Below, piece by piece: positions 1-7,747 of a DNA stretch of 64,000 bases; within the stretch, counting starts at the first letter, position 1, and the number at the start of each line of letters is the position of its first letter. Where the stretch lies: NCBI RefSeq assembly GCF_014204835.1, contig NZ_JACHMD010000001.1, positions 310,001 through 374,000 on the forward strand, in the 5' to 3' direction. The DNA comes from Microbacterium marinum. GTDB taxonomy: Bacteria; Actinomycetota; Actinomycetes; Actinomycetales; Microbacteriaceae. Both the position numbers and the translations under genes were made by a program. Below the pieces are notes generated by a model. It was not told the origin of the DNA and ran no database searches. It was given only the letters and a program-made list of their open reading frames with translations.

Positions 1-250
1 CCTGCCGCAACTTCGGGATCCGCAACTCCAGATCCCCAGCCGTGGTCGACAGCACCCGCGGCCGGGAACCGTTGCGGGTAGTCGTGCGCTCGCTCGTGCG
101 CTCGTAGGGGGCGGCGCCGATGAATGCGGCTGTCTCCGCGTCGATCAGCTCCTGGTAGAGCCGCTCGGTCGCGGCTCGGATGCGGTCGGTGGTGCCGGTG
201 AGCTTCAGTTCCCCGAGCAGCTCGAGGAGGGCAGACTGGTCAAGAGCCAT
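1..250 (-). CDS. IS256/Mutator-family transposase, N-terminal part
   Basis: First 83 codons of the transposase that is complete (411 aa) at 7741-8976 and 38479-39714. The start ATG is at 250 and the reading frame leaves the window at base 1, so no catalytic residue is visible here. Inverted-repeat arms at 244-256 and 301-313 can fold the start codon into a hairpin, as in the other copies. Only the window edge cuts it; nothing suggests it is broken. Confidence 0.9.
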   Translation of the reverse strand, partial: MALDQSALLELLGELKLTGTTDRIRAATERLYQELIDAETAAFIGAAPYERTSERTTTRNGSRPRVLSTTAGDLELRIPKLRQ

Positions 251-372
251 CGTGCGGTGTCGTCTTTCTGTGTGAGTTCTTGGTCGTTCTCACTGACCAT
301 CGCACGATGGCTCACCCCGTCGCGGTCACGACGCCGCGGGCCCGAAAGACCACCACCCCGCGGGACTCCAGG
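1..372 (-). mobile_element. IS256-family element, copy A (left-end part)
   Basis: The stretch is identical to the first 372 bp of the complete IS256-family copies at 7619-9035 and 38420-39836, in the same orientation as copy C. The element end is at 372 (outer bases CCTGGAG read inward on the minus strand). The other end lies left of the window. The flank is CCCGGTAG at 373-380, which is the same 8-mer found outside the opposite end of copy C at 38412-38419. Confidence 0.93.
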
Positions 373-445
373 CCCGGTAGCCGGGGAACGACTGGGCCCG
401 GCCGGTGAAACCATGCGCCCACTCGGTGAGATCGTCCAGCCGCCC
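373..445 (-). pseudogene. Fragment of ABM-domain membrane protein gene (N-terminal side)
   Basis: Bases 373-445 are identical to 27377-27449, inside the intact gene at 26949-27503. The segment begins at the IS256 target duplication CCCGGTAG and stops where IS3 copy A begins. Its partner half is at 38188-38419, on the outer side of IS256 copy C. Together the two halves rebuild one 297-bp segment interrupted by a single IS256 insertion. Confidence 0.88.
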
Positions 446-523
446 CCTGTGCGTCAGGATGGGGTGAGACACCAGCACTGCTGACCTTCGCACTGCACGG
501 GGCGAGAACGGACCAATACTGAG

Positions 524-928
524 ATGACGATGACGGTTGCTGACGTCGGCACCGATGATGGGGCTATGGCTCCTCGTGCTGACCGGCCCAAGAGGCGGAC
601 GTTCACCGCCGAGTTCAAAGCGGCGATCCTGGCCGAGTACGACGCCGCGGACCGCTCTGGGCGTGGGGAGATCCTGCGCCGGGAGGGCCTGTACACCTCC
701 CACATCATCGAGTGGCGCAAGGCCGCGGCCGCCGGCTCGCTGTCCGGGCTGGGCAGCAAGCCGCGGGACCGGCGCGAGCGGGAGCTGCAGGCGCTACGGG
801 CCCGGGCGGAGAAGGCCGAGGCCGAGCTGGCCAAGACCAGGGCGGCGCTGGACCTGATGGGAAAAGCACACGCGCTCTTGGAGACGCTCTCCGAGAGCGC
901 GGACAAGCCGCCGCGGTCGCCGCGGTGA
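524..928 (+). CDS. IS3-family OrfA (HTH, transposase subunit)
   Basis: 134-aa protein with an N-terminal helix-turn-helix (about residues 25-65) and a coiled-coil, leucine-rich C-terminal part, as usual for OrfA of IS3 elements. The sequence GGGAAAA at 859-865 has the form X XXY YYZ and would let ribosomes slip by -1 into the OrfB frame, making an OrfAB fusion. In this copy OrfB is broken, so only OrfA, which in this family usually acts as a repressor or binding subunit, can be made. Confidence 0.85.
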   Translation: MTMTVADVGTDDGAMAPRADRPKRRTFTAEFKAAILAEYDAADRSGRGEILRREGLYTSHIIEWRKAAAAGSLSGLGSKPRDRRERELQALRARAEKAEAELAKTRAALDLMGKAHALLETLSESADKPPRSPR

Positions 929-1500
929 TCAACCCGGCCGTCGACGGGCTGGCCGAGCACGTCGGCACCGCGGCTGCGTGCGCGCTGCTGGGTCGCTCCC
1001 GCGCCAGTCACTACCGGGCCAAGAACCCGCCACCGCCACGTCCACGGACACCGCGGCCGGCACCGGCGAACAAGCTGTCCGCCGCCGAGCGGGCCCACGT
1101 GCTGGCCGTGTTGACCAGCCAGCGGTTCGCGGACAAGTCGGTCGCCCAGGTCTGGGCCACGCTGCTGGACGAGGGCACCTACCTGTGCTCGATGTCCACG
1201 ATGCACCGGATCCTGCGCGAGCACGACATGGCCGGGGAACGGCGCCGGCAGGCGAGCCACCCGCCCCGGACCCGGCCCGAGCTCGTCGCGACGGCGCCGG
1301 GGCAGGTGTGGAGTTGGGACATCACAAAGCTCAAGGGGCCGGAGCGGGGCGTGTACTACGACCTGTACGTCGTGCTCGACATCTTCTCCAGGTTCGTCGT
1401 GGGCTGGACCATCGCGGCCCGCGAGGACGCCGAGATCGCCAAGAACCTGCTCGAGCACGCCATGGGCATCCATGGCGTGCCGGAGGCGATCCACGCCGAC

Positions 1501-1750
1501 AGTGAGACTGTTCGTGCTGGTGTTCTCAGGGGTCCTGACCCTCACAGCGATGGACGCGCAAGGATGCTGGTGCCGGGTGTTCTCAGGGGTTCCTGACCCT
1601 CACGCCGATCGACAACTGCTGTCTTTCCACGGATCTGTCGGTCCCCTGAGAACACCCGGTGAGGCGTCACGCCTCGCCGCCGGAGTGACCTAAGGAGAGC
1701 CTGCGCCAACAGGTGCTCATCACTGTCTTGTCCGCCGGTCTGGTCGAGCG
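1501..1750 (+). ncRNA. Candidate bridge RNA region of the IS110-family element
   Basis: The non-coding left end carries two near-identical repeats (1517-1545 and 1575-1603, core GTGTTCTCAGGGG) and a perfect 15-bp complement of the second at 1643-1657, so a long stem with a loop of about 53 nt can form. A second perfect hairpin lies at 1661-1675 (GAGGCG, 3-nt loop). IS110-group elements are known to express a structured RNA from this region that guides insertion. The exact ends cannot be read from sequence alone. Confidence 0.55.
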
Positions 1751-1791
1751 CGGTGCCGTTCCCCGCCCATGCGTACAGATCGGAGCACGAC

Positions 1792-2901
1792 ATGACCATC
1801 ATCCCCGACGCCGGCAAGCAACCTCAATCGCGAGCGTTGGTGTTCGCCGGCGTCGACACTCACAAGGAGATCCACGTCGCCGCGGTCGTCGACGAGACCG
1901 GGACGGTTCTCGGGACGCATAGCTTCTCCACGACTCGCGCGGGCTACCGGGCTCTGCTGGCATGGGTGCGCAGTCACGGCGTGTTGGTGCGGATCGGGAT
2001 CGAGGGCACCGGCTCTTACGGCGCAGGCCTCACCCGGCATCTCGCGAAGAACGACGTGACGGTCCTCGAGGTCGACCGGCCGGATCGATCAGACCGCCGC
2101 CGGAAAGGCAAGGATGATGATCTGGACGCTATCAACGCTGCCCGCGCCGCACTCCACGAACGCCGCACCACGATCCCGAAGTCCAAAGACGGTGCGGTCG
2201 AAGCCCTGAGAATCCTGCGTGTCGCGCGCGCTCAGGCAGTCCGTGAACGACGCAACACGCTGCAACTGCTGCGGATGTCGATCGTCGCCGCACCCGACGA
2301 AGTCCGCGACCAGATCCGTAACCTCACCCGCATGCAACTGATCCGTCACCTCGCCGCATGGCGTCCCGACGTCTCGAATGCGACCGATCCCGTCGTCGCC
2401 TACCGGGTTGCGTTGAAGTCGTTCGGCCGCCGATACCTCGAGCTCACTGACGAGATCGTCGATCTGGACGACCTGATCAACCCCATCGTCCAAGCCCTCG
2501 CCCCGCAGCTACTCGAACGCGTCGGGATCGGCATCGAGGTCGCCGGGCAGCTACTGGTCACCGCCGGCGATAACCCCGAGCGCATGAAGTCCGAAGCCGC
2601 GTTCGCGATGCTCTGCGGCGTCTCCCCTCTGCCCGCCTCATCCGGGATGACGCAACGACACCGGCTCAACCGGGGCGGCGACCGGCAAGCCAACCGCGCA
2701 CTCCACCTCGCCGTGATCAGTCGCCTCAGGCTCGACCCGAGGACAAAAGCCTACGCAGCGAAGAAGACCGCCGAGGGGCATTCCAAGATGGAGATCATCC
2801 GCTGCCTCAAGCGCTACCTCGCCCGCGAGGTCTACTTCCTCCTCAACCCCGGCATCGAACACATCACCCCGAACACGAAACCGAGGAGAATCGCCGCTTG
2901 A
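1792..2901 (+). CDS. IS110-family DEDD recombinase/transposase
   Basis: About 369 aa. The N-terminal RuvC-like DEDD domain shows GVDTHKE (Asp 22), GIEGTGSYG (Glu 71) and KGKDDDLDA (Asp residues near 109-112). The C-terminal Tnp_20 domain shows SPLPASSG followed by NRGGDRQANRALH, where the family's catalytic Ser is expected. The start at 1792 follows GGAG at 1782-1785; an in-frame ATG at 1753 is possible but has no better ribosome site. It excises and inserts the element using the guide RNA from the left end. It appears intact. Confidence 0.9.
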   Translation: MTIIPDAGKQPQSRALVFAGVDTHKEIHVAAVVDETGTVLGTHSFSTTRAGYRALLAWVRSHGVLVRIGIEGTGSYGAGLTRHLAKNDVTVLEVDRPDRSDRRRKGKDDDLDAINAARAALHERRTTIPKSKDGAVEALRILRVARAQAVRERRNTLQLLRMSIVAAPDEVRDQIRNLTRMQLIRHLAAWRPDVSNATDPVVAYRVALKSFGRRYLELTDEIVDLDDLINPIVQALAPQLLERVGIGIEVAGQLLVTAGDNPERMKSEAAFAMLCGVSPLPASSGMTQRHRLNRGGDRQANRALHLAVISRLRLDPRTKAYAAKKTAEGHSKMEIIRCLKRYLAREVYFLLNPGIEHITPNTKPRRIAA

Positions 2902-3376
2902 CTCTTAGGAGAGCATCCGCGGGACCTCGATGACCTCCAAACCGGTCGCTCAGCTGCTCGTCGACCTCGGGGTGGCCAGGTCGCACTCCCGCCCGCACGT
3001 GTCGAACGACAACCCTTACAGCGAGGCGGCGTTCAAGACGCTGAAGTACGCCCCGGTCTTCCCCGAGCGCTTCGGGTCCCTGGCCGACGCCGGCGCGTTC
3101 GCCGAGCAGTTCTTCGCCTACTACAACCACGAGCACCGCCACTGCGGGATCGGGCTGCACACCCCCGCCAGCGTCCACTTCGGCACCGCCGGGCAGGTCC
3201 GCGCCCAGCGCCAGGCCACCCTGGACGCGGCCTACGCCGCCCGTCCCGAGCGCTTCGGCCACCGCCGACCCCAGGCGCCCAAGCTGCCCGAGGCCGCCTG
3301 GATCAACCAGCCCTCACAGGAGGCCCTCATACAGACCGCCTGACGGAATCTGTCTCACCCGCCTTGACACTTTCCG

Positions 3377-3523
3377 GAAGACCACGGCCTGCTCACTCGC
3401 ACCGTCTACCCCGAGGTTCCCGCTCGCGTGGAGTACGAACTTACTGACCTCGGACACAGCGCAGCCGCCCCGTTGAAGCATCTGCGCGACTGGGTTGAAC
3501 ACAACGTCGGAACCGACCAGTAG
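3377..3523 (+). pseudogene. HxlR-family regulator, C-terminal fragment
   Basis: Forty-eight codons read EDHGLLTRTVYPEVPARVEY and onward to a TAG stop. This matches the wing and C-terminal helix of HxlR-type winged-helix regulators (typical phrase RTVYPEVPPRVEYELT). The N-terminal two thirds, including the recognition helix, are missing because IS3 copy A ends directly in front. Confidence 0.75.
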
Positions 3524-3537
3524 CGACCCCCTCGGCG

Positions 3538-3660
3538 CTACATCGAGCCAGGAGTCCCGGCCTCCGCGTAATACCGCGTCAACACAGACGAGGCGTCGCG
3601 GTCGCCGTCACCGGACACGACAGAGTTCAGCAGGTACCGGTACCCGTCACCGGTCGTCAT
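3538..3660 (-). pseudogene. MobF/TrwC-family relaxase, N-terminal fragment
   Basis: Read on the minus strand from ATG at 3660, about 40 codons give MTTGDGYRYLLNSVVSGDGD, then DASSVLTRYYAEAGTP, then a stop. TrwC/MobF relaxases of actinobacterial conjugative plasmids begin in this way (GDGYRYL, GDGDRD, LTRYYTEAGTPPG). The rest of the relaxase is gone. The piece is evidence that a conjugative or mobilisable replicon contributed DNA to this region. Confidence 0.7.
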
Positions 3661-4019
3661 CACCCTAATTGATAACGTCACACCTAGAAGGTGCGAAGTA
3701 ACCGACGCGCGAGCACAGGAGCGCTTCTGTCATTTCGAAGGCGAGACTTCGCGCGATTGGGATTCGCCGGGCCATCCTTCTTCTCTTTCGTCGAACGTCA
3801 CCGCAACACCGTGTCGCTGGGGTTCGTGAAATCTTCTTCCGGAAGCGAAACCCAGGTACTGCGCCATGAGGAACTCGCCGCAGCGATGCACAGGCGTTCG
3901 ACAGTTCGGTCGCACGAACCGATCGTTTGTTAACGGACGGCACTGTACGTCGATCGAAAGTCGCGCCGACACCCCCTGCGAATTCGCGTCGCGGGATAGT
4001 TTGCCAGGATCCGGCGATC
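3661..4019. other. Intergenic stretch without a recognisable gene
   Basis: Open frames on both strands here are short and match nothing I recognise. The base composition is somewhat less GC-rich than the neighbouring genes. I read it as decayed DNA between the relaxase fragment and the ABC1-kinase-like debris. Confidence 0.4.
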
Positions 4020-4480
4020 AGCGTGGTGCGCATCAAGGAGGTGCGCAGCGGCCTCAGCACGAGGAGCCTGCCCGCGAGGCCGACCACCCCGCCCCTAGGA
4101 ACGGTAGGAGTGCGACGTCGGGGCGAGCTGGGGGCCACCCCCCGAGACCGAAAGTAGCACCGCAGCGACGATAAGCGCCACGCCAACCAGGGTGGTCGTC
4201 AGCTCCCCGACCAACGAACCGATCCATCCGCGTTCCTGGAGGTCTCGGAACATCCTTATGCTCAGCCCGAACGTTCCGTTCGAGCTGCGAACCGATCGTC
4301 TCGATGCGTCGTGGCAGACGCCTCAGCTGTCCACCGATGACCTGGAGTTGCACGCGGCCGTCGGCGAACATCTCCCTTGAGTCCATCGCCAGACGTATGA
4401 AATGAGGAGTTCGAGCAAGGGCCCGATCGACCAAGTCGTAGTCGGCAACGAGCTGGCACAGCGTTCCCTCGAGTGACACG
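4020..4480 (-). pseudogene. Degenerate ABC1/UbiB-like kinase C-terminal region
   Basis: On the minus strand one frame reads VDRALARTPHFIRLAMDSRE and onward to RRIETIGSQLER, then breaks. A second frame continues with MFRDLQERGWIGSLVGELTT and a hydrophobic run. This order (helical tail, then one or two membrane segments) resembles the C-terminus of AarF/UbiB-type kinases. Stops and frame changes show it is not functional. The family call rests on overall pattern, not on a catalytic motif. Confidence 0.4.
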
Positions 4481-4560
4481 AAGGAAACGACTGGCGTTCT
4501 CCTCCGCTGTTGGGGACGTCGGGTCGGCTGAAATAATGGCCGGGACGATACGGTGGCGAG

Positions 4561-5475
4561 TCAGAGCGCCGTGATCCACCGCGCGATCTCGTCAGCGATC
4601 TCGTCGCTATTGTCTTCGACCATCAGCGAGTGGCCGTTCCCAGCGAGAAGAGGCAGTTCGGACGACCAGAAGGTGACGGCGGCGCCCTGATCGGTGAGCC
4701 AGGCCACGATGTCCTGATCCAGCTGCGAGGGGTGGTCGGTATCGGCTCCACCCGTGAAGACGAGAATCGGCTTGTTCGTGAACGCGTCGGTCGGCCCGAT
4801 CCTCATTTGGCTCCCACCGATGTTCTGACGCTGATAAAGCATCCGGGCCGGGATCGGCCGAAGGGTGCGGCGGAACACCTCGATGCACTCGCGGGGGAAC
4901 CGCCGGCTGGGTCCGATGGCCTTGTCGTTCACGAAGGCGCTTGTGGGTTCCCAGAAACCCATCTTCGGGATGGTCCAGTCGATGGCCGCTCCACGGATGG
5001 AGACCTCCTGGTCGGACTCCCTCACGATCTCGGGCACCGCCTGTATATTTCCAGGCGGGCCCGGAGCGACGGCTACGAGCCCGTCGATGAGATCGCCATG
5101 CGTCTCTAGGAGGCGGAAGCCAATCGGACCTGCCATCGAGTGCACGACCAGCACGACGTTCCGGCCGAGACCAGAGAGGAACACGCCCATCCCTCGGCAC
5201 ACGCTCTCATAGTCCAGCCGCGCAGACGCCGCACGATCATCGACGTGTTGGGCCGCCTCATAGGACAACCCCAGCCAGTCCACCACCAGCACACCGTAGC
5301 CATGCGATACGAATCGTGCCGCCCAGCCCTGTCGGCCGTCGGGCGTCTCGAGATAGTACTCGTTCGAGGCACCACCCCCGTGCACGAGGACGATCCACCG
5401 AGCAGGCGCACCCGACGGCGCCAGTTCGGTGTACGAGATCGGCGCGACGTCGTCTGGGCGTGAAATCGAATCCAT
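4561..5475 (-). CDS. Alpha/beta-hydrolase fold protein
   Basis: About 304 aa. It shows the oxyanion-hole motif VLVHGGGASNEYY, a nucleophile-elbow-like VHSMAGP (Ser), and a late GNGHSL that could supply His. The nucleophile motif reads HSMAG rather than the usual G-x-S-x-G start. The ATG at 5475 follows a GGGGAAG ribosome site; an upstream TTG at 5499 would overlap the preceding gene. It is the second gene of a pair with 5492-6214 and may hydrolyse an ester or C-C bond product of the aromatic pathway; the substrate cannot be told. Confidence 0.75.
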   Translation of the reverse strand: MDSISRPDDVAPISYTELAPSGAPARWIVLVHGGGASNEYYLETPDGRQGWAARFVSHGYGVLVVDWLGLSYEAAQHVDDRAASARLDYESVCRGMGVFLSGLGRNVVLVVHSMAGPIGFRLLETHGDLIDGLVAVAPGPPGNIQAVPEIVRESDQEVSIRGAAIDWTIPKMGFWEPTSAFVNDKAIGPSRRFPRECIEVFRRTLRPIPARMLYQRQNIGGSQMRIGPTDAFTNKPILVFTGGADTDHPSQLDQDIVAWLTDQGAAVTFWSSELPLLAGNGHSLMVEDNSDEIADEIARWITAL

Positions 5476-5491
5476 AGCTTCCCCAGGCCTG

Positions 5492-6214
5492 TTAGGCAAT
5501 GACGGCGTCGAGGGCCCGTGCGAGCCTCTCCGGATGCGTGAGCATCACCAAATGGCTTCCGTCGATCTCGATCGTGCGCGGACTATCAAGCCGCCCGGCC
5601 GCGGCCTGGTAGATCTCAGCGGGAACGGCCTGGTCCTGAGCGAGGAACACATAACTTGACGGGATGCTGCTCGCCCAGAACCGGTCGAGGCGGATCGGCT
5701 CATCGGACCAGCCTGCCGGCGCTGGGACGAGCCTCGGCTCGAGCGCGGCGAGCTGCTGCTGCTCGAACGGGGACATGTCCTGCATAGACGCGGCCCAGAG
5801 CTCAGGCGGCATGACGATGGTGTTGTCGTCGGACTGACTCGCAAGCGCCTTCGTCGCTGCGACCAACGGATCGGGGAGCACGTCGTTAATGGTCTCGCCG
5901 TCGCGCAGCACCCAGGCGTCGACGAAGACGACCCGGCCGATGCGCTCGGGCATCGCCTCAGCGACGAGTTGGATGAGCGGACCTCCGCCGCTATGACCGA
6001 CGAGCACGATGTCGAGCTGGGTGAGCTCTCTTACCTGATCGATCAGATCGCGCGCCATCATGCTCATCGTGACGCCGGAGCGGTCCACGTCACCGTCTTC
6101 GAGACCGCGCAGCGTCGGCGCGATCACCTCGTGCCCCATTCTGCGCAATTCGTCGGCGACGCCGTCCCACACCCAGCCGCCTACCCATCCGCCGTGCACC
6201 AGTACGATCTGCAT
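5492..6214 (-). CDS. Alpha/beta hydrolase (salicylate-esterase-like)
   Basis: 240 aa and complete. It starts MQIVLVHGGWVGGWVW (oxyanion region HGGW), has the nucleophile elbow VGHSGGGP and a late GSHLVML carrying the likely catalytic His. The overall layout is that of small alpha/beta hydrolases acting on small esters. It lies 16 bp upstream of a second hydrolase on the same strand, and its 5' region carries an IclR-type palindrome (6238-6253), so it probably belongs to the cluster 1 regulon. Confidence 0.8.
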   Translation of the reverse strand: MQIVLVHGGWVGGWVWDGVADELRRMGHEVIAPTLRGLEDGDVDRSGVTMSMMARDLIDQVRELTQLDIVLVGHSGGGPLIQLVAEAMPERIGRVVFVDAWVLRDGETINDVLPDPLVAATKALASQSDDNTIVMPPELWAASMQDMSPFEQQQLAALEPRLVPAPAGWSDEPIRLDRFWASSIPSSYVFLAQDQAVPAEIYQAAAGRLDSPRTIEIDGSHLVMLTHPERLARALDAVIA

Positions 6215-6237
6215 TGATCATCCTCTTCGCATATTTA

Positions 6238-6253
6238 TCTGCTGAGCAGAACT
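6238..6253. promoter_or_regulatory. Putative IclR operator upstream of the hydrolase pair
   Basis: On the minus strand it reads TTCTGCTCAGCAGA, a near-palindrome that resembles TTTCTGnnGTGCAGAA found at 7153-7168, 28393-28408 and 33986-34001. It lies about 25-40 bp in front of the hydrolase start at 6214. This is an inference from motif recurrence. Confidence 0.5.
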
Positions 6254-6375
6254 TGTTCCTAACTAGAAGACACAATAGCTTGCGCGGCGCCAACAGTCCA
6301 GCATGGCTCGAGCTCTCTTCAGAACGCGCCGAACGACCCCTGCACCAGGTCGCAGGGGAAAGAGACGACGAGCCT

Positions 6376-7160
6376 TCAGGAGGTCAGGTCGGCCAGACGT
6401 ACGGCTGCCTCATCGAGGAGTGCGACGAGGGTCTTCACCTTGCGGGGAGGCAAGCGGAACACCGGGGCAGATGCGTTGATCGCCAACCGCAGCCCGCTCG
6501 CCGAGGGAACGGCCACGGCCACCGAGGCCACGCCCTCCTCGCTCTCCTCCCGGTTCGTTGCATAGCCCTGCTTCGCGACAAGATCCAGTTGTGCGAGGAG
6601 CTCGGTCTTGGTACGGATCGACTGCGGAGTCACCTGTGAGAGTTGCTCGTCGGGGTAGAGACGGTCCAATTGTTCTCGCGGGAGCTGCGCCAGGAGAACC
6701 TTTCCCGTGGAGGTGCAATGGGCCGGCATCTCCTTGCCCAACCGTGAAGCGACTCGCACCGCCGTCGTCGGTTCCGAGACTGCGAGAAAGCGAGTGGAGT
6801 TGCCGTCGAGCGTGCCGAGGTGAACCGTCTCGCCGGCTTGGTGGCTGAGTTCCTCGAGGATCGGTTGCACGATCTGCGGGATGTCCATCTTTCTCAGCAC
6901 CGAGAAGGCGATCGTGGTCAACGACGGCCCTGGCCCGTATGTCTTCGTTCGCGGGTCTTGCCGCACGAATCCTCGCCATTGAAGCATCGCGAGGATGCGA
7001 TGCGCCGTTGAGGTCGCGACACCCAGGTGCTTGCTGGCGTCCGTCAGTCGAAGTTCGTTCTTCTCACCGAGCAGGAGCAGGAGTTTCAGGGCATTGTCGA
7101 CCGACTCGATCGGTATTGCGGAGCCGCATCGACTCCGTCGGCTGCTCTATTTCTCTGCAC
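6376..7160 (-). pseudogene. IclR-family regulator of cluster 1, frameshifted near its start
   Basis: The ligand-binding domain and most of the HTH are intact and close to the regulator at 28401-29183 (shared GVATSTAHR, WRGFVRQ, AHCTSTGK, NREESEEGVASV). The expected GTG start at 7160 is 50 nt before the ATC-GAG codons that open the conserved region, whereas the paralogue has 48 nt, so the frame is broken. The conserved frame meets a TAG upstream with no ATG or GTG between. The first in-frame ATG (6987) lies inside the HTH. Either a real frameshift or a sequencing error explains this. Confidence 0.75.
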
Positions 7161-7168
7161 AACAGAAA
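7153..7168. promoter_or_regulatory. Putative IclR operator at the cluster 1 regulator start
   Basis: Minus strand TTTCTGTTGTGCAGAG. It overlaps the expected GTG start of the IclR gene exactly as TTTCTGCCGTGCAGAA does at 28393-28408 in the paralogous cluster. The conserved overlap suggests autoregulation, perhaps of a leaderless transcript. Confidence 0.5.
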
Positions 7169-7677
7169 CTGTATCGTTCCTGCCGGCCCTCAGGGCCGCC
7201 ATCAAGGGCAAGGCGATCCCGTCCAGGTCTATCCGGACGCCGATTCGAGCAGCCGGCCCAGTCGTACACGAACGTCGGAAAGCGACGATCCCGCTGCGAT
7301 GGACCGGCGGACTTCGACGAGAGCGCGGGGCCAATTCAGTACCACTGCCCCGTCGAATGACAGACCATTCTGAGAGTACAGAGACGCGATCCGGTCGGGT
7401 GTTCGAGGGTCCGTCACCATCTCGGGGTTGACTGCCGTCGTGCGACCGACGATGTGCAGCTTCCAGTTGAACTGGTCACTCCAGACATACTCGACAGGCA
7501 GATATGAGCGTCGGTCGTCGGGATGAGCGATGTTGTGCGCGACACAGCGCGCCTGGTCGACCGCATTCGTCCAGTGCTCAAGACGGGTGAGATCGCCGCG
7601 AACCGGATGCCGCCACCGCCTGGAGTCCCGCGGGGTGGTGGTCTTTCGGGCCCGCGGCGTCGTGACCGCGACGGGGT

Positions 7678-7747
7678 GAGCCATCGTGCGATGGTCAGTG
7701 AGAACGACCAAGAACTCACACAGAAAGACGACACCGCACGATGGCTC
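7678..7747. promoter_or_regulatory. Start-codon hairpin of the IS256-family transposase
   Basis: A perfect 13-bp inverted repeat, GAGCCATCGTGCG at 7678-7690 and its complement at 7735-7747, has a 44-nt loop. The second arm contains the transposase ATG at 7741. The fold would hide the start codon on read-through transcripts. The same arms occur in copies A and C. Confidence 0.6.

Larger units (their letters stand above)
1501..2917 (+). mobile_element. IS110-family element inserted in IS3 copy A
   Basis: A 1417-bp insertion relative to IS3 copy B: the host sequence reads ...GCCGAC at 1500 and resumes CGCGGGACC at 2918. No clear target duplication is seen, as expected for IS110. It has a long non-coding left end (1501-1791) and a very short right end (2902-2917), the usual layout of the IS110 group proper, in which the guide RNA lies upstream of the recombinase. 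Confidence 0.88.
925..3343 (+). pseudogene. IS3-family OrfB transposase, split by IS110-family element
   Basis: The integrase-like OrfB reads from about 925 to 1500, then resumes at 2918-3343 after the inserted element. The first catalytic Asp (WSWDIT) lies in the first half. The break falls directly after the GAC codon of the second catalytic Asp in HADRGT. The catalytic Glu (NPYSEAAF) lies in the second half. The intact counterpart is 12743-13744. This copy cannot make an active transposase. Confidence 0.9.
445..3376 (+). mobile_element. IS3-family element, copy A, interrupted by an IS110-family element
   Basis: After removing 1501-2917 this element is 1515 bp and matches the uninterrupted copy at 12263-13777 throughout the parts compared. 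The ends carry imperfect inverted repeats sharing GGGTGAGAC near both termini. No matching target duplication is visible: the left flank is the ABM fragment and the right flank is the tail of an HxlR gene, so the element sits on a rearranged junction. Confidence 0.9.

Noticed and set aside
3691..3933. Short open frame in the 3.7-4.0 kb gap as a gene
   Set aside because: No ribosome site, no recognisable fold, and competing frames of equal length on the other strand.
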